Positions 1 to 32,412 of a stretch of 64,000 nt of DNA are shown piece by piece; position 1 is the first letter of the stretch, and each line of letters opens with the position of its first letter. The position numbers were made by a program, and so were the translations under genes. This DNA comes from Amphibalanus amphitrite (taxonomy: Eukaryota > Arthropoda > Thecostraca > Balanomorpha > Balanidae). The notes under the pieces are model-generated. The model saw nothing but the letters and a program-made list of their open reading frames with translations, did no database searches and was not told the DNA's origin. The stretch spans positions 124,001 to 188,000 of the forward strand of contig NW_024881595.1 in the NCBI RefSeq assembly GCF_019059575.1, read 5' to 3'.

Positions 1-1664
1 CCTCCTCTCTTGGATGACCCTTCTCTCGAAAGAAGGTGTTTAGCCCAGGATAATTATACACTCTTGATCTTGCACGGAAGTGTTCCGAGAGATGTTCTTC
101 GTCGGGATGGTTCGTTTGTTGGAGTAAAACTTTCTGTCTTTGGCTACTTTTCCAGGCGTATATCATCTGCCAGAGGTTTCTATTGCAGGAGGAATCACAC
201 CTGTCATAGTTTTTGTCGCTTATGATATAGCATAAGGTGAAAAATGATAGCCTGCTGATAATAAGACACATGTCGCCTAATTCCGATTTCCGACACGCTT
301 CTGCGTTATTCGAACACCAAGCGCGTGTGGTTGATGACGTCATCTGATTTGTCTCCTCGGTTGTCGTCAGACACCGAACAAACGGCCAACAATTTACGGC
401 CACGCAACCCTCGGCAAAATCGAGTTAAACGGATGGTCACAGCTTAGTCCTGAACTGCCAACAACGGCTCCCTGAGGCATCACAGAGGGCGCCAACATGG
501 GAACTGAGGAACTTAGAGGAGAAAAGACGAGGACGAGCATCTTCATGCATATAGCGTTTGTCATTGGCTTGGCTTTAAGACCCTTTGGTGAGTAAACTCC
601 AAAGGCTGGCTGTGAAACACGAGTAAATCCTCTGATAGTCTGTTACAAGGCTGTTAGGTACAGCAAACACAAACCTAGCGCCTGCACGGATGTCACTTGT
701 TGAGCCGCCTTGTAGAGCACCGCTAATCGAGAGCTTACCATTGACCCTTCCGCGGCGGGGCGGTCGCTGTGGTCGGCTTCCGGAGTGTATTCCCACGGCC
801 ATCATATCGGATTACCGTTAGCTCGGCGGCCGAGCGTGCGACGTCGCTTGTTGCGCTCTGTTTGCCGTATCTGCGCCGCCGCCGCCGCCTCTCGTCACTG
901 CTGCGTCATATTTGCCTCCCGCTGCCGACCTTCATTAGCGCAAATGGTGACAGCTGCGCGATAGACGCCGACGCCGAGTATATCATGCCTCGTTGACATT
1001 TGCTGCTTTATGGTGGGCGACAGACACCAAGGGCTACCGACGATTCTTGCAGGGAATGGAGAGGGCAAGACACGTTTTTTGTTTGCTTATGAGACGTGCC
1101 GAACAGGACTTACATTTTTTCGGACATTTTCTGGTCTGAGCCGGGTACGTTTAATACGCTTTATGCCCATGACAGTATAGGTAACGTTGTTTTATATGAA
1201 GCCGATGGTCGGGTTCACCTCATTCTCCGTTCCACTCACTGTCTTCAGTTACTAAACGGACTAAACGGGGTACTGGTTTCTGTTCAATAAAGGCTTAGGA
1301 ATATGCTTTTCTTGATATTCCAGTAGACTTTTCTGCACTGGTCAGGCATGTTGAGCTGACAACTCTTGCTGCTGTGTATATGTATCGAAGCTCAATTTCA
1401 ATTCAGGCACTACTGCCATTATAGGCTCGAATGTTGTTTCCAAAGGAAGAGTCATCCGAGACCGCTGTTAATTATTCATATAGGTTATTGAAGCCAAACC
1501 AAAGCCAATCTGAGCTCTATAGTCGATGCTCCGCACAAATTTGCAGACAGATCAATTGGTGCAACATTCATGCTGCAATCTGCCCCTGTTGCAATGACCG
1601 CATTTCCATCCAGCCCACGGCCCGTTTATCTCTGACCTTGAGACCGTCCCTCTCTGCTGTCTGC
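1..1664. other. Unassigned sequence at left edge
   Basis: No gene or repeat recognised. It contains a short GC-rich patch at about 745-965 with CpGs and only short open frames. Confidence 0.4.
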
Positions 1665-1696
1665 TCTTTCTCTCTCTTTCTCTTTCTCTCTTTCTC

Positions 1697-1730
<34 letters not shown>

Positions 1731-1762
1731 TTTCTCTTTCTCTTTCTCTCTTTCTCTCTCCC

Positions 1763-1829
<67 letters not shown>

Positions 1830-1857
1830 CTCTCGCTCTCTCTCCCCTCTCTCTTTT
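1665..1857. repeat. CT/TTTC microsatellite
   Basis: Interrupted CT dinucleotide and CTTT-type tract, a simple-sequence repeat. Open frames through it are only Ser-Leu/Phe artefacts. Confidence 0.95.
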
Positions 1858-4800
1858 CTCTGACCTTCGCCCTCTGACGTCTATCCTGGACGGGTGCTAG
1901 TTTCTGGCAGCCGGCGCTCGGCGCTCAGCTGGATCTGTTTGTGCCGCGTCCCCTGAGGCGGGTAATCTGACGGACACCCGCCCCCGCCCCCGCCCCCGCC
2001 CCCGCCCCCGCCCGGACGGGCGGCTGCCGGCGTCGGTCGCGCGGCGGGCCGCGTGACGGCCACGGACCGGAACTATTTCCGGTCCGGTCTCCCCCTCCCC
2101 TCTCACTCCCCTCCCCTCCCCGCTTACCACCGGACCCTGCACGGCCCCCAATGGACTCCATCCCACTCTCCGCCGGCGCCCCTCCCTCCCGATCCTGCCC
2201 TTCCTGACGCGACCACGCCGGACCTTGTAACGGGCCCACCTCGTTCTGCTTCCGCCCCACCCACCCCCTCAAAATTCACGCGCACTGAAGGGAAGGAAAG
2301 GCAATACGACAACATCACAGGAGGTAACGAAAGCTTAAAGCTCGCTTATGGCGATGATGTGATGCTTAAGAGTACTTTTCTCTGGTCGTATTCGGGATTG
2401 GCCTATTTATCAAGACCAAGGCCATCAGTATTTGCATCATAAACTGCAGAAAGATATGCTTACATGGTTGTGTATGCAATAGACCTATATGACGCGTCTT
2501 CAGAAAAGCAAACGTGCTGAATTGATATGTTGCGTATGCTAAATAACGTTGGAAATGCAACATCTTATTTCTAACGTTTGCCTCGTGGTGCGTCCCACGC
2601 TGCGAGCAGACAAAATACCTTTGTCAAATAAGGATAAAATTTGGGGATAAGGCGAAAAAGTATAAGGCGATTAGGAACTCACGAAACATAACAAAACGAA
2701 GTTTTTTCTTCTTGAGGTATTCGCATAAAACATAAGACGCGGAGTCATCAGAATTCGATCAAACCAATATTTCACCTCCTTACAGCATAGGTATGTACCA
2801 TTGTACCTTGTTAGCAGGGCAATCGATGACTGCGAACAGCGCAGACCTTCCAAGAGGTCCTTTCCGCACCGGTGCAGCAGGCTTTTCACAATGGCGCCCC
2901 ATCGACAGCTCTCTCGGTTAGGCCTAATCCGCAATTAGCGCCCGAACAGGCCTCTGCTCTGAGTCGGGTGACTAGCCCCAGTGAGGCGGAGACACGTGAC
3001 TGCAAGATGCTCAGAGAATGACTGACCTAGCGATGAGGTCGCGAGCGCTGGCGCGCTGTCCCTAGGGAGCAGTGTGCCACACGGCGCGTCCCCAGCTATC
3101 GGACGGTCGCTGCCCGTCCCCAGCCAGCCCGCAGCGTCCGTTGGTATGCAAATACGCTCCAGTCCGCCGCTTGCGGGTCCCACAGCACGATCAGCGTATT
3201 GATTGAAAGCTGCCACAAGGTCATAAACTGTGCCATTTTCAGCTCGTCGGCTCTCGTATCTGACGTCATGGGGCAACGCATCAATCCGGTCCTGGGTCGT
3301 AGCTCTCCGCGAAAAGCCCTCAAGGGTAGCGTGTAGACTGCTGAGTGGATGAAGAGTTGGGGCTGAGGGGAGGGGGGCTGTGCCGGTGATAGGGTACAGC
3401 TGGGGAGGGGAGGGGTGACCCAGCGCGGACGTGCGCCACCTGCCGCGGGATGGGCTCACCTGCCCCCTCCCCTCCCCCACCCCCGGTGATGGGTGTAGCT
3501 CGAATGTGGTGCGGGACCGGAATTAACTCCCGCCCTGTTCCATTGTGCCAGTGACGCGCCGTTTGAACGAGCGCTGCCAGTGGCAGCGACACCGGCCGCG
3601 GGGGTGTCGTGCTCTGGCCAGCTGCGGTCTCCAGTGTGGACGATTGAGAACCTTCAAGTTCAGGTGGCTTTTGACGAGGTGGTGTGTGATCTTCAGCGGT
3701 GATAGGTGAAAGTTAAATACTTGAGGATTTTAGCGCCGGGCCTGCCCGACTGACGTCATTGGACGTGTGTGTAGGACGAAACTTCAGCGCTGGCGTCAAA
3801 TTTCCACATCGTCATCGGACACCGTGTCATCTAATTGACGCTTGAATTTCAGTGCGAAGATTGAAGACCTCCTCTAATTTCTTACGCTGAGGGCCTCTCG
3901 CGCGGCATCATGGTGCAGCTCTCTGGAGCTTACGGTCGGCTTTCAAGAACCGCCGGTTTCGGCGCGAACAAGGCGGCTCTGATTGGGTAATTTGCCGACC
4001 CTTCAGTTCACGCCCCACTCCTCTGCCACTGAGAGAGGCGGATCCTGCAGTGCGCTCGAGAAAAAAAAAACCAGTTGGAGTCTCAACAAGAAAACACGTT
4101 CCAAGCCTCGACCCAGCGGCTCTGGTTTTAGACTCAGAGAGGGATATATGCGTACAGAATGAAGGACTGCTGAGTGGCGTGGTCGATTTTAGACCGGCGC
4201 GGTGGTAGCGTGACGCCCACTGGCCCAGTTCAGACTGTTCGAACGACCGGCCCGGAGGACAGTTGGCAGATTGAGTTGACTGTGTCGTCACATTCAGCGG
4301 AGGGGCTACACGACCTGCAACTAAGGCGCGCACAAGGTGAGACGATCTTGTGATCAGACATATATAAGATGAACCGTATTTTACAATGAATGGTCATCAT
4401 TTACATGCTTGTGTATACCTGCCTACGTTCGGACTAGTAACGTTATTCATTGGTGTTATGATGGAATAGGTATGTGCATTGTGCAATGTGCATTTGTCAA
4501 GCAATAATCTGTTTAGTGTAAGCTACTTCTGCCGTTAATGATATAGGAAAGTGACAACATCAAGTCATATAAGAATTGACACCATGGCTAAGCTTTGTAT
4601 GTGAACTTTGTATTGCTCCCGTGAAAAACATTAATTTCTGCAGTTTATTAATAAAAATATTAATCTCACATTTTAGCGTTCGGTTACCTATTCGGTGGCT
4701 CTCCTAAATTCGTATGTTGTTGCACTTTCAAATGACAGTACCTACTGCTCTTTGACGCACAGCACTCCTCTTCTATTCCAAAGATTTCAATTTCCCAGCT

Positions 4801-7489
4801 TCGTTTCCATCCCCGGCTGTTTTGAACTGATCTCGACCACCCATCCCGCCAGTTCATTCTTCGGTGCGGCCATTTTGCCTATGTGAAACGTATATCATCC
4901 CGGGCGTGAAATCCATTCGGCTCTTCTGCCAGTCAGAATATTACTTAGTCGATTGGTGGCCCGGCAGCGGAGACGCTCCAGTAAGCAGCGCAGATTGGCT
5001 AATAGCATATTTCAGAAAGGAAAAAAATCAGTGTGCAGCGACCTTTTGGGTCAAGCGGCCTGAAGGCCCAAGAACATAATGTCTATGAACTTGAAGTTAA
5101 CAAACATTCGCGCTTATGTTAGCACCAAAGGATGCTTACTTAAACTATTACAATTATTATTGATATCCAAATAATTTATCATCACTCTCTATCAAATGCA
5201 AAACGTAGGATCCTATATTTCGTCCAAGATCGTTGGAGGCATTCGTTGGAGGCTTATTGAAAGAATGCGTCGTTTTATCTCGCCTGCACCGTCTGTTTAC
5301 CAATAGTACCCGACCTCCGCGCCAATCCTCCCTCTCGGCCACGCACCCCCCCCCCCCCGCGGTCACATGGACGACGTCTTTGTCACACGGTCTGTCCCAC
5401 CGCCGTGTTGACGCCGACTGTGACCAATCTGACCATACGGCGGTAATCTCTGTGTGTGCGCGCCCTCTGGAGCACCAATTAGGCCAGCCGGGGGCGGTCG
5501 ATGGACGACCGCCCGGCCGTCAATCGGGGGTCGACGGCGGCGACGGGCCAGCCCACCGACAGACGACCGTCGGCAGCGACGGGCGACCAACGGTCGATAG
5601 CACTTCTGTGACTCACCCGGGCGGCGAGAGAGTTACGAAATGAAGGACAGTCCAGAATGGGCTCGCCGAAATGGTGTGATTGGGGCGTGTGATTTCCATA
5701 AGCGTGTCGTCGCTGTTCGTTTTATACGCTGGTGTTGGGAATGTAACTTGTTGGGTTCGTGCTATGGTCTCTTCTTTTGTCGACTTCCGGATGAGGGGTG
5801 GATTTCCTACAGATTGTTCTGATTCAAGATGTCACGTAACCAAAAAATTAAGTGGCCCTTAAACATTATAAGCTAAAATCACCTCGTTGGTTATTTCTGT
5901 TCAGTTCCATTGTCGCATTGTGTCCTAAATTTGTTCAATGTGAACACAGGCAAAAAAAAAAATCGGTGAATGGCCTGGCACATTTTGTGTCCTATAACTT
6001 CAACTATAAGCATTCTTCAGTTCCTGGGAAATAAGTTCACAAACATGGTGCGAAATGCGGATGGCATGTTTAAATGTCTACATAGATGACCTTCGGACGT
6101 AAATATGTAGAAATATTTAGACTTCTGACCGCGCTAAAACTTGTCGGAGTCGATACGTAGGTATACCGATGGTCGTATAGGTTCTTTCGTATCTTCCTAC
6201 GGCAATTTCTTCCCAAGCTCTCGCTATCCAGTCATAGCATATTCATTGCTTTTCATCAAAATTTCACAGCGAGTTTGCCCAAACACTCGCCTCGTGCGGC
6301 GCCGAACAGCGCTAGCCGTTTGTCTCGCATTTCGTCGTTTTATCGCCGAATTGAGACTCCTGCTTTGGCGGCGGTGGGGCCGTATCGCACTATTCGCCGC
6401 CGAGACGCTGTTTTCCTGTTTTTACTGCTGGCAGCCCGGCCTGACACTCGCGAGACGCGGGAGGAGGACCTTGACAGAGGACACAAAGACACAAACGCAG
6501 ACAGACATACAGACAGACCGACGACGGGCCGCGCAACGGAATATCGAAATGCGTATGTTGCATTCAGGAGGTGGAGGGTGGATCCTGGTTGGATGAAAAC
6601 ATTTTGGGTCACAAGGTGACTGATGTGCTATGTATGGGGCATTGCTTATCCAGTATGAGCTTTGATGCATCTCCAGATGCACCTTTATGAACAATAGACA
6701 TGCCGTAGTACCTAACGGAACCGTGATATTGCTACTTGCAGTGCGCGTGACTGAGGCAAACACATCACAATTTGTGACCTAATGCCAACACTCAATATAA
6801 GTATAAATAACAGCTTTCAACTAGAGCATCTGGAAGCCAGAGACGGCTCGAAGCTCGACATGTATTTGCCCGCATGAGTAAATGAAATAAACCGTAAAAC
6901 ATCGAACATTTCAATTATCCATTCAAAACACTGACGAAAAGATGGCCCGACGTCTAAATCAGTCTGTTTGAAATTTCATGCTATACTCAATATCGAAATG
7001 GGTCAGGTCAGGTCGCACGAATGAAACCAGACTTGCAATGGCGGTGATGCATCCACTAATGTTGGGGATAATTGCATGGACATCGGAGATAAATGCATGA
7101 ACATCCAGCATTCCTAAACTGTTTACACGAATTATGAAATGTTCTACTGGTCGACATAAAATAACTGTTAACTTTCGAGAAACTGGTAACGGAGTTTTAT
7201 GCTTCACTTCTCATAATCTGGTAAATCACACTTGATTGAAGCATCTTCAACAAAACAAAGTAATATGGATATCAGTCCTGAATTATTTGTGATGACCTCG
7301 AGTGGGTCAGGACGGCGCCAGGCGTTGTTGGAAGGATTTCTTACCGGCCAAACTATCCCAACCGAGTTTCCATTTTTCATGGTGGTCGCAATAGCCAGGA
7401 CTATAGGCACCTCGGGCTAAACCTGCCGAACATTGCGGATAAAGCCCAGTAGCTCGTTAACGAAGGAGTTAAGGGCCCTGCTCAGTGAC
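1858..7489. other. Unassigned sequence with GC-rich patches
   Basis: A (CCCCCG)n-type hexamer run lies at about 1979-2011, followed by a CCCT-rich stretch to about 2280. Further GC-rich patches are at about 2935-3600 and 5290-5640, the second with a C-run at 5348-5358. I see no homologous coding sequence. They could be promoters or untranslated first exons of the gene at 10592, which the sequence alone cannot show. Confidence 0.35.
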
Positions 7490-8353
7490 ACGGAAAAAAA
7501 CGAGCGTCTGCGCCGTTGCGAGAGGCAGCGACTGGTACCCAATTCTAAGGTCTCAGGTCAACTGGTGACCTCTGAGGTCAGGTCAACTGGCCCTAGGCAC
7601 GGGTTCGGTTATTGATAAATAACAGACGCGTCGAACGGTATACTTTTTGTTCGGGTGAGGTCATCTTCAGGTGTTGACCTCGGGTCAAGGTCAGGTCAGA
7701 GCCCCCTAGGTCACGAAGATAGTCAAAGGAGGTCATGCTGCATATCATTCAGGTCTTTCCGTGTCAATTGGTGGCTGTCTCGAGTCTCGACTCGCTATAG
7801 CCCAATTTGATTGGGAGTTATTGACGAGAAAAAACTATTACAACTCTAGTGACGTCATAAATGACGTCACGCAAGGTCAAAAATGCAAAAGTGATGCATC
7901 GGACCTTGCAAAGAATGCATGAAATCACGATTCTGTGTACTTAAGATAGTCTGAGATCGTTGGCGGCGCCAAAATAGCATTTTTATTTTTCCCCATTGAC
8001 GTATAGGTAATGGTGAGGTCACGTGACCGACCTGACCTCATGTGACCTTTAGGAGAAATCCGGGATATACAAGTTGTTAGACCTCTGAAGGATACTAGGT
8101 CCTGTAAGTTTCAGCTCCCTGTGAAAGCTCCTCTGGCACTGAGGGCATTGCGAAGATGTTACATCTCAAGACGGTGCAGAAGTTCACTTATGACGTCATA
8201 GGTCAGTGACCTAACCTGACCTGAAAATGCGGTTGGTGTCACAGGGTTTGACTTGAATCAACAGTCAGGTATGCAAAGTTTTAGGTCTCTCAGTCTCGCT
8301 GGCGTGTTCCGAGCTATCGCGAAAAATAAAAACCCTATGGGGGGGGGGGGGCG
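7490..8353 (-). mobile_element. TTAA-family AGGTCA-rich element, degraded copy
   Basis: Reads as the reverse complement of the 35853-37055 copy. It shares the GAAAATGCGGTTGGTGTCA segment, the CGAGCTATCGCGAAAAA segment and the terminal G-run (8338-8351). Typical terminal inverted repeats are missing at both sides. It carries two CRE-like TGACGTCA palindromes at 7850-7857 and 7862-7869 and many AGGTCA sites. Confidence 0.7.
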
Positions 8354-8573
8354 GCGGCTTGAGAAACGACGTGGAATCCTATATATGTACGGCCTTGCGT
8401 GGAATGAGAAACGACCTCTTGATATAGGTGTGGTTTATTGAAATGTTGTTATTTTTCAGAGAGGTAGGAAGATTGGAAATGTCGCCTTTCTGTTTGAAAT
8501 TTCAATTAATTTTTTGAAGTTGTCTGCTTCAAGGCTACGTTTCTGCGCAGGTCCGCGTGCATTATAAGTAATA

Positions 8574-9466
8574 TTAACCCTCGCCCGTATTGGTGTTTTT
8601 CCAGCCGTGAACGTATAAGGGGGGGGGGGGGGTCCGTTGGACCCCCTCCTTGCCGTTTCGCCCCTGATCGAGCTAGAGCTTCGCGGAAAAAACGAGCGTG
8701 TTGCCCGTGACGAGAGGAAGCCGATGATACCCAATTTTAAGGTCCTAGGTCATTGGTTGACCTTGCAGGTCAGGTCAATGACCCCAAAGTCGGGAAAATC
8801 GGGACCTGTTAGAACGTCGTAAAGTGTGGCTGCTATGGGGTTTTTCGGGGTGCTGATCACGAATATCATGTTAGTTTTGATCACAGATGATGTCTTCATG
8901 CATTTAGGCCAGGTCGGGTCAGGTCAGGTCAGGTCAACCAGTAAGGGTATTCGTAGTAGGTGGCAACCGCCTCTGACAGCTTCGTAACATGTTACGAAGG
9001 CACCAAAACTACTTCGTAAGTGTTCATATGGTTGCTAAATTCGAATTCAGCTCCAAAAACTGGCCTAGAAACATGTAAAACTCGAAAAAAGTGAACCGAG
9101 GTCATCAAAGGTCAATGACCTGACCTGACCTTCAGGTGACCTTGACACCCACCCTAATGCATGGAGGCAACATCATATCACATGTTTGAACGCTTGAAAC
9201 CACGAAAAGACTGCAAACGCGCGGCTAATGCGAGCCGACATACGCCGAATCGCGATTCCGGCCAAACATGGTCTCGAAAAGTAGGTCACAGGTCAAAGGT
9301 CATTTGGGTCAGGGTCATGAAATTTTCAGGGTAGGTGTAAAATTGATGAACGCGAGGGTACTGAAAGTTTCGTCGCGATCGGCCGCTTTTTACGCGAGTT
9401 ATTCGCGAAAAACCATGGGGGGGGGGTCCGTTCGACCCCCCCGCCCTATACGGGCGAGGGTTTTAA
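8574..9466 (+). mobile_element. TTAA-family element (piggyBac-like, non-autonomous)
   Basis: TTAA at 8574-8577 is followed by CCCTCGCCCGTAT; the right end reads ATACGGGCGAGGG (to 9460), then TTTTAA. Subterminal G/C hairpins lie at 8627-8646 (inner stem TCC/GGA) and about 9417-9442. It has no transposase frame. It holds (AGGTC)n runs at about 8914-8938 and a triple DR1 at 9283-9302. It is the same subfamily as 49505-51361, inverted. Confidence 0.85.
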
Positions 9467-9567
9467 GGCACTCGTGGATGGAATGGAGCACTCGTGCGGT
9501 AATGCACTCGTTTCACTCGTGCATTAACACACTCGTGCTCCAATCCATCCACGTCGTGCGTTAAAAC
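9459..9567. mobile_element. Small palindromic element with CACTCGTG repeats
   Basis: Two roughly 38-base arms (GGTTTTAAGGCACTCGTGG and its near reverse complement) flank a short centre. CACTCGTG-like octamers occur at least four times. It directly abuts the right end of the preceding TTAA-family copy and may have inserted into its TTAA flank. Family unknown. Confidence 0.6.
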
Positions 9568-9657
9568 CATTTACACACGGGAAACCATGTGTTAATATAT
9601 ACTAATGATACCAATTTCATGTACTATGCATTTCGTGATTTCAAGCGTTATTCCACA

Positions 9658-9831
9658 CAGGGGTGGACAATTGTGCCGAGTTGGGGTAGCACGAGTCTTC
9701 CCAATTCCACGCCGGCAGCGCCGGCTTGGCTTTGGAGCCGCACCAGACGGCGGAGGTCAAGGTCACCGCCAGGGCGGCGGCGGATTGGCTGCGCCCGTGC
9801 AACCCCAACTCGGCATATTTCTCCACCCCTG
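9658..9831. mobile_element. hAT-like MITE with perfect 8-bp target duplication
   Basis: It begins CAGGGGTGGA and ends TCCACCCCTG, with a second paired block GCCGAGTTGGGGT / ACCCCAACTCGGC. It is flanked on both sides by ATTCCACA (9650-9657 and 9832-9839). The 174-bp size, CAGGGG termini and 8-bp duplication define a hAT-type non-autonomous element. Its GC-rich centre codes for nothing recognised. Confidence 0.93.
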
Positions 9832-10044
9832 ATTCCACATATCTTTTGTTTTCCGTGAATGTCTGCAAAACCCTTCGCCTCTTTGAAGGAAACCTGACTA
9901 TCACACTCTACACAACACACGGACACCAAGGCTGACCCATGTGACGAATTGGGCACTAATTACGCCTGCTTCAGAGTTTGTTCAGCGATAGCCGGTGGGC
10001 CGTAATCATCAATCAATCGAACGGTGTACAATTATAGATAGGTG

Positions 10045-10085
10045 GCCCTGTCCGGCGTGCCCCAGGGTTCAGTTCGATCCTCCCC
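10045..10085 (+). pseudogene. LINE reverse-transcriptase scrap
   Basis: One frame reads SGVPQGSV, the conserved RT motif of non-LTR retrotransposons, with a stop directly upstream and no RT homology seen beyond. A very short decayed LINE fragment is the likeliest reading; a chance match is possible. Confidence 0.4.
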
Positions 10086-10591
10086 TACCGATCGGTGTGC
10101 TTTTTGTTAGTGTGGCGCCGGGGCACGTCACACCAGCACGGCACATTGACACTGCCCTGACCCTGGTAGGTAGCAGAGTAAACGGCCCTTGTAACTACTC
10201 TTATGATAAGCACTACTTTTCGGTTTTATACATTTGCGACCTTGGAGTTGCAACTACTCAGATGTGTTGCTTCTGACACGATGCTGCTGGCTCCTATTTT
10301 TGTCGCAAAGTCAGAACCGTTACTCACGGAAATGTTGCCCCAAAATTAGCATGTATGCTCGCCGGTCTGATTTTTATTTCACTCGTGTCTAGTCACCGCA
10401 CTGATCGCGCTGGTCACGTCTGATGGAACTGACTGCTGCCCTGCCCAGCCGGGGGCACTGACCCTGATATACGTGACCAGTCGGCAGGTTCGCGCTCCCC
10501 CGACCGCCGAGGGCGGGGCCGTCCGCTGTCCCCGCCGCTGACGTAGCACCACTTCCGTCCACAGAGCGGCGTGACACGGACCCGCCCTGTC
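10086..10591 (+). promoter_or_regulatory. Upstream region and presumed 5' UTR of PH/coiled-coil gene
   Basis: GC content rises from about 10430 to the ATG at 10592, consistent with a 5' UTR and CpG-rich promoter. No TATA box or initiator can be assigned with confidence. Confidence 0.35.
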
Positions 10592-30099
<19,508 letters not shown>

Positions 30100-31578
30100 C
30101 ATTAGTGGTGTGGGAGTGGAAAGCTGGTGGAAAGGCTCTCTGAGCTCGGTGCGGGTGTGGTTGTGGGGAGGTGGGCCTGTGAGGTGCCATGTGATTTGTC
30201 AGTCCGAATGATATCTGTGAGAGTCATGTGTACAGATCAGGTGATTTGTATTCGTAAGTCGAGAATGTTTTCAACAAGCCTATGAATTTGTGTGTCCTGT
30301 TTTTATGTGATCACTGATTAAATTGTCGAAAGGCACAGTGTGGCGATTATTCCTAAGATGTGTAATGTCTGTAGTTTGGCTATGTATATTACATTGGAGA
30401 CCTGTAATCAAGAAAGGTATTTTATGTGAACGCACTCCCAGCTTATTTTTCACATTTTTTTTCTTGTTCCGTCCTTTCACTGCATGATCAATTGCAAACA
30501 AATTTTCAGGCTTTCTTGAATGACTTGTCGTGTCCTCGTGATTTTATCTTTACTACGTGTAATTTGAATGTTGGTGAAAAGCGCTTGTCAATGTGTGATG
30601 ATCTGTGGGCTTGGCTTTCTCAACCCTTCATCGGTTATGGACATTCGTCTGGCTCGCCGTTTCACAATGCGCTTCGAAAATTTGAATATATTCACGACTG
30701 TACATGCGTATGAAGTTGTCATTAGATTGGATCAACCAATCCCAACATTTCTAGACGTGGATAGGTTACAGCATGTCTACGATAATGAACAGGCCATATT
30801 TTACGGTCCATCGTTGTAAGAAGGCACCACTTTCCCGCAGTCATTCGACAATCGACACGGTACGCTGTTGATCTCACAAGCAGCTCTCGTCAGCATTTAG
30901 AAACTAAATATATTGGGATTCTTGTCAATATAAACATTGTTCACGATCAACCAGAAAATATTGCTATATATACAGGAACAAGAGACTATAAATTAGTGAT
31001 AATTATTTTAGTTAAATATTAACTTTTGCAAATAATGAACAGAAGAAAACATGTGACTTTTTGCACAGCAAAATAATAAATCATAAATCCATTGCTTTTA
31101 AAAAATAAGAAACATTTCAATTGATAGAAATGCATATCATAGGGCTAAGTTTGGCTACGGAAAAATTAAAGTTTAGACTGAAAAGCGAAAGTTCCGTTTT
31201 CAATGTCTGAAACATAAAAGTGAATGTTCAGTAGTATTGCGCCTGGTCATCATCTAAAATACTTGTAATATATACTGTAAAAATATACATCATACGGATT
31301 ACAAGGCACAATGTTGGCCGCCCGAGGCACGGGTTTAGGAAAAAGAACACCACTTGAGAAGCATCCATAGCGCACTGTACCGTACCGCGCCACCCTCACC
31401 ACTTAACGAGTCTATGTCATATATAGAGTGCAGCTCCGGTTCATCGTCATCTCAAACTCTGCGAACGTACTCAATTAACCGAGAGCTCAGTTGAGTCTGA
31501 AGAGCTCACGTCTACACCGTGGCGTAGATGACAAGGACAGAGGCGCCCTCTAACATTCCCGCACAGACTTTATACAGA
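30100..31578. other. 3' flank of PH/coiled-coil gene
   Basis: AT-rich, no gene recognised. An AATAAA at 31075-31080 is the only canonical poly(A) signal I noticed. Confidence 0.45.
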
Positions 31579-32412
31579 AGCCCCGTTTCCATGACACTTC
31601 TGAATCCGGATTAGCTCCGAATCCGGATTCAAACGACCATGGAAACGGCACATTTCGCGTTGGAGGATCGGATCGGGTAATCCGGATTCAAAAAGAAGAT
31701 TAGAGAGGCCGATCCCACTTTGGCAGCATATGGCAGCACTATTCCCTTGGCGGCAGGCGGCGCCGCCGCCATTTTGAACTGAACGTTTCGGCGCCAGTTT
31801 TGGTCTGCAGGCTAATGAATTTGCTGCAATAATTGGGATAAATTTTCTTAACCAATTGTTACAAAGCACGGCAGAAACTTACATGGTCGCAAGAGGAGAC
31901 GACAGACGACACTACACACTCAGCACTCAGCACACCCATGTCCATTGTCCACCCTCCCCGAGCGGCACCGCACGACACTAGGGACGCGCCAAGGTCGCGC
32001 GGTCTCCCCTACCCGCCGCGGCGGGGACCCTCGCCGCCGGCCGTACAGTCTCGCCGCTGGCCGGGTACAGGCTCGCCGCCTGCCGTACAGTCTTTGACAC
32101 TGACAGCGTGGTCGCTGAATCCCAGTCGGTAGTCTCTGCGCACAAACGGTGGCACAGATCTCTGAAAAGACACAACTTACCGCTTGATTCGCATTAGCTT
32201 GAGAACGTTATGAAGGGAATTATGAAGTAAATCGCCGCAGCGCGCCAGTTACGTCTACCAATCCCGGATTAGAGAAGCCGATCCGGATCGGCCAATCCCG
32301 GTGCGAATCCCGTTTCGGGAGGGATCGGTCATGGAAACGGCACTGCTAATCCGGATTCGCCGATCCGGATTCGCCGATCCGATCCTGTCCGTAGTGTCAT
32401 GGAAACAGGGCT
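31579..32412. mobile_element. Harbinger-like MITE with AATCCGGATT subterminal repeats
   Basis: Begins AGCCCCGTTTCCATGACAC and ends GTGTCATGGAAACAGGGCT. AGA precedes and follows it (31576-31578, 32413-32415), a possible 3-bp target duplication, as in PIF/Harbinger elements. The palindrome AATCCGGATT occurs at 31603, 31620, 31679 and 32348, with shorter GATCCGGATT forms beside it. No coding frame. It lies just beyond the NADK stop and may contribute to the NADK 3' UTR. Confidence 0.8.

Noticed and set aside
1431-1877. Ser/Leu/Phe-rich open frame
   Set aside because: It is the CT microsatellite read as protein.
2935-3592. Overlapping minus-strand frames in a GC-rich patch
   Set aside because: Several overlapping frames without a conserved motif or splice structure; explained by GC-rich composition.
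8914-8938. (AGGTC)n runs as a CRISPR array
   Set aside because: The 5-bp unit has no spacers, and the genome is clearly eukaryotic; it is part of the TTAA-family elements.
10571-10591. Earlier in-frame start for the PH/coiled-coil gene
   Set aside because: The codon at 10571 is GTG, not ATG. The first ATG is at 10592 and gives the myristoylation motif.
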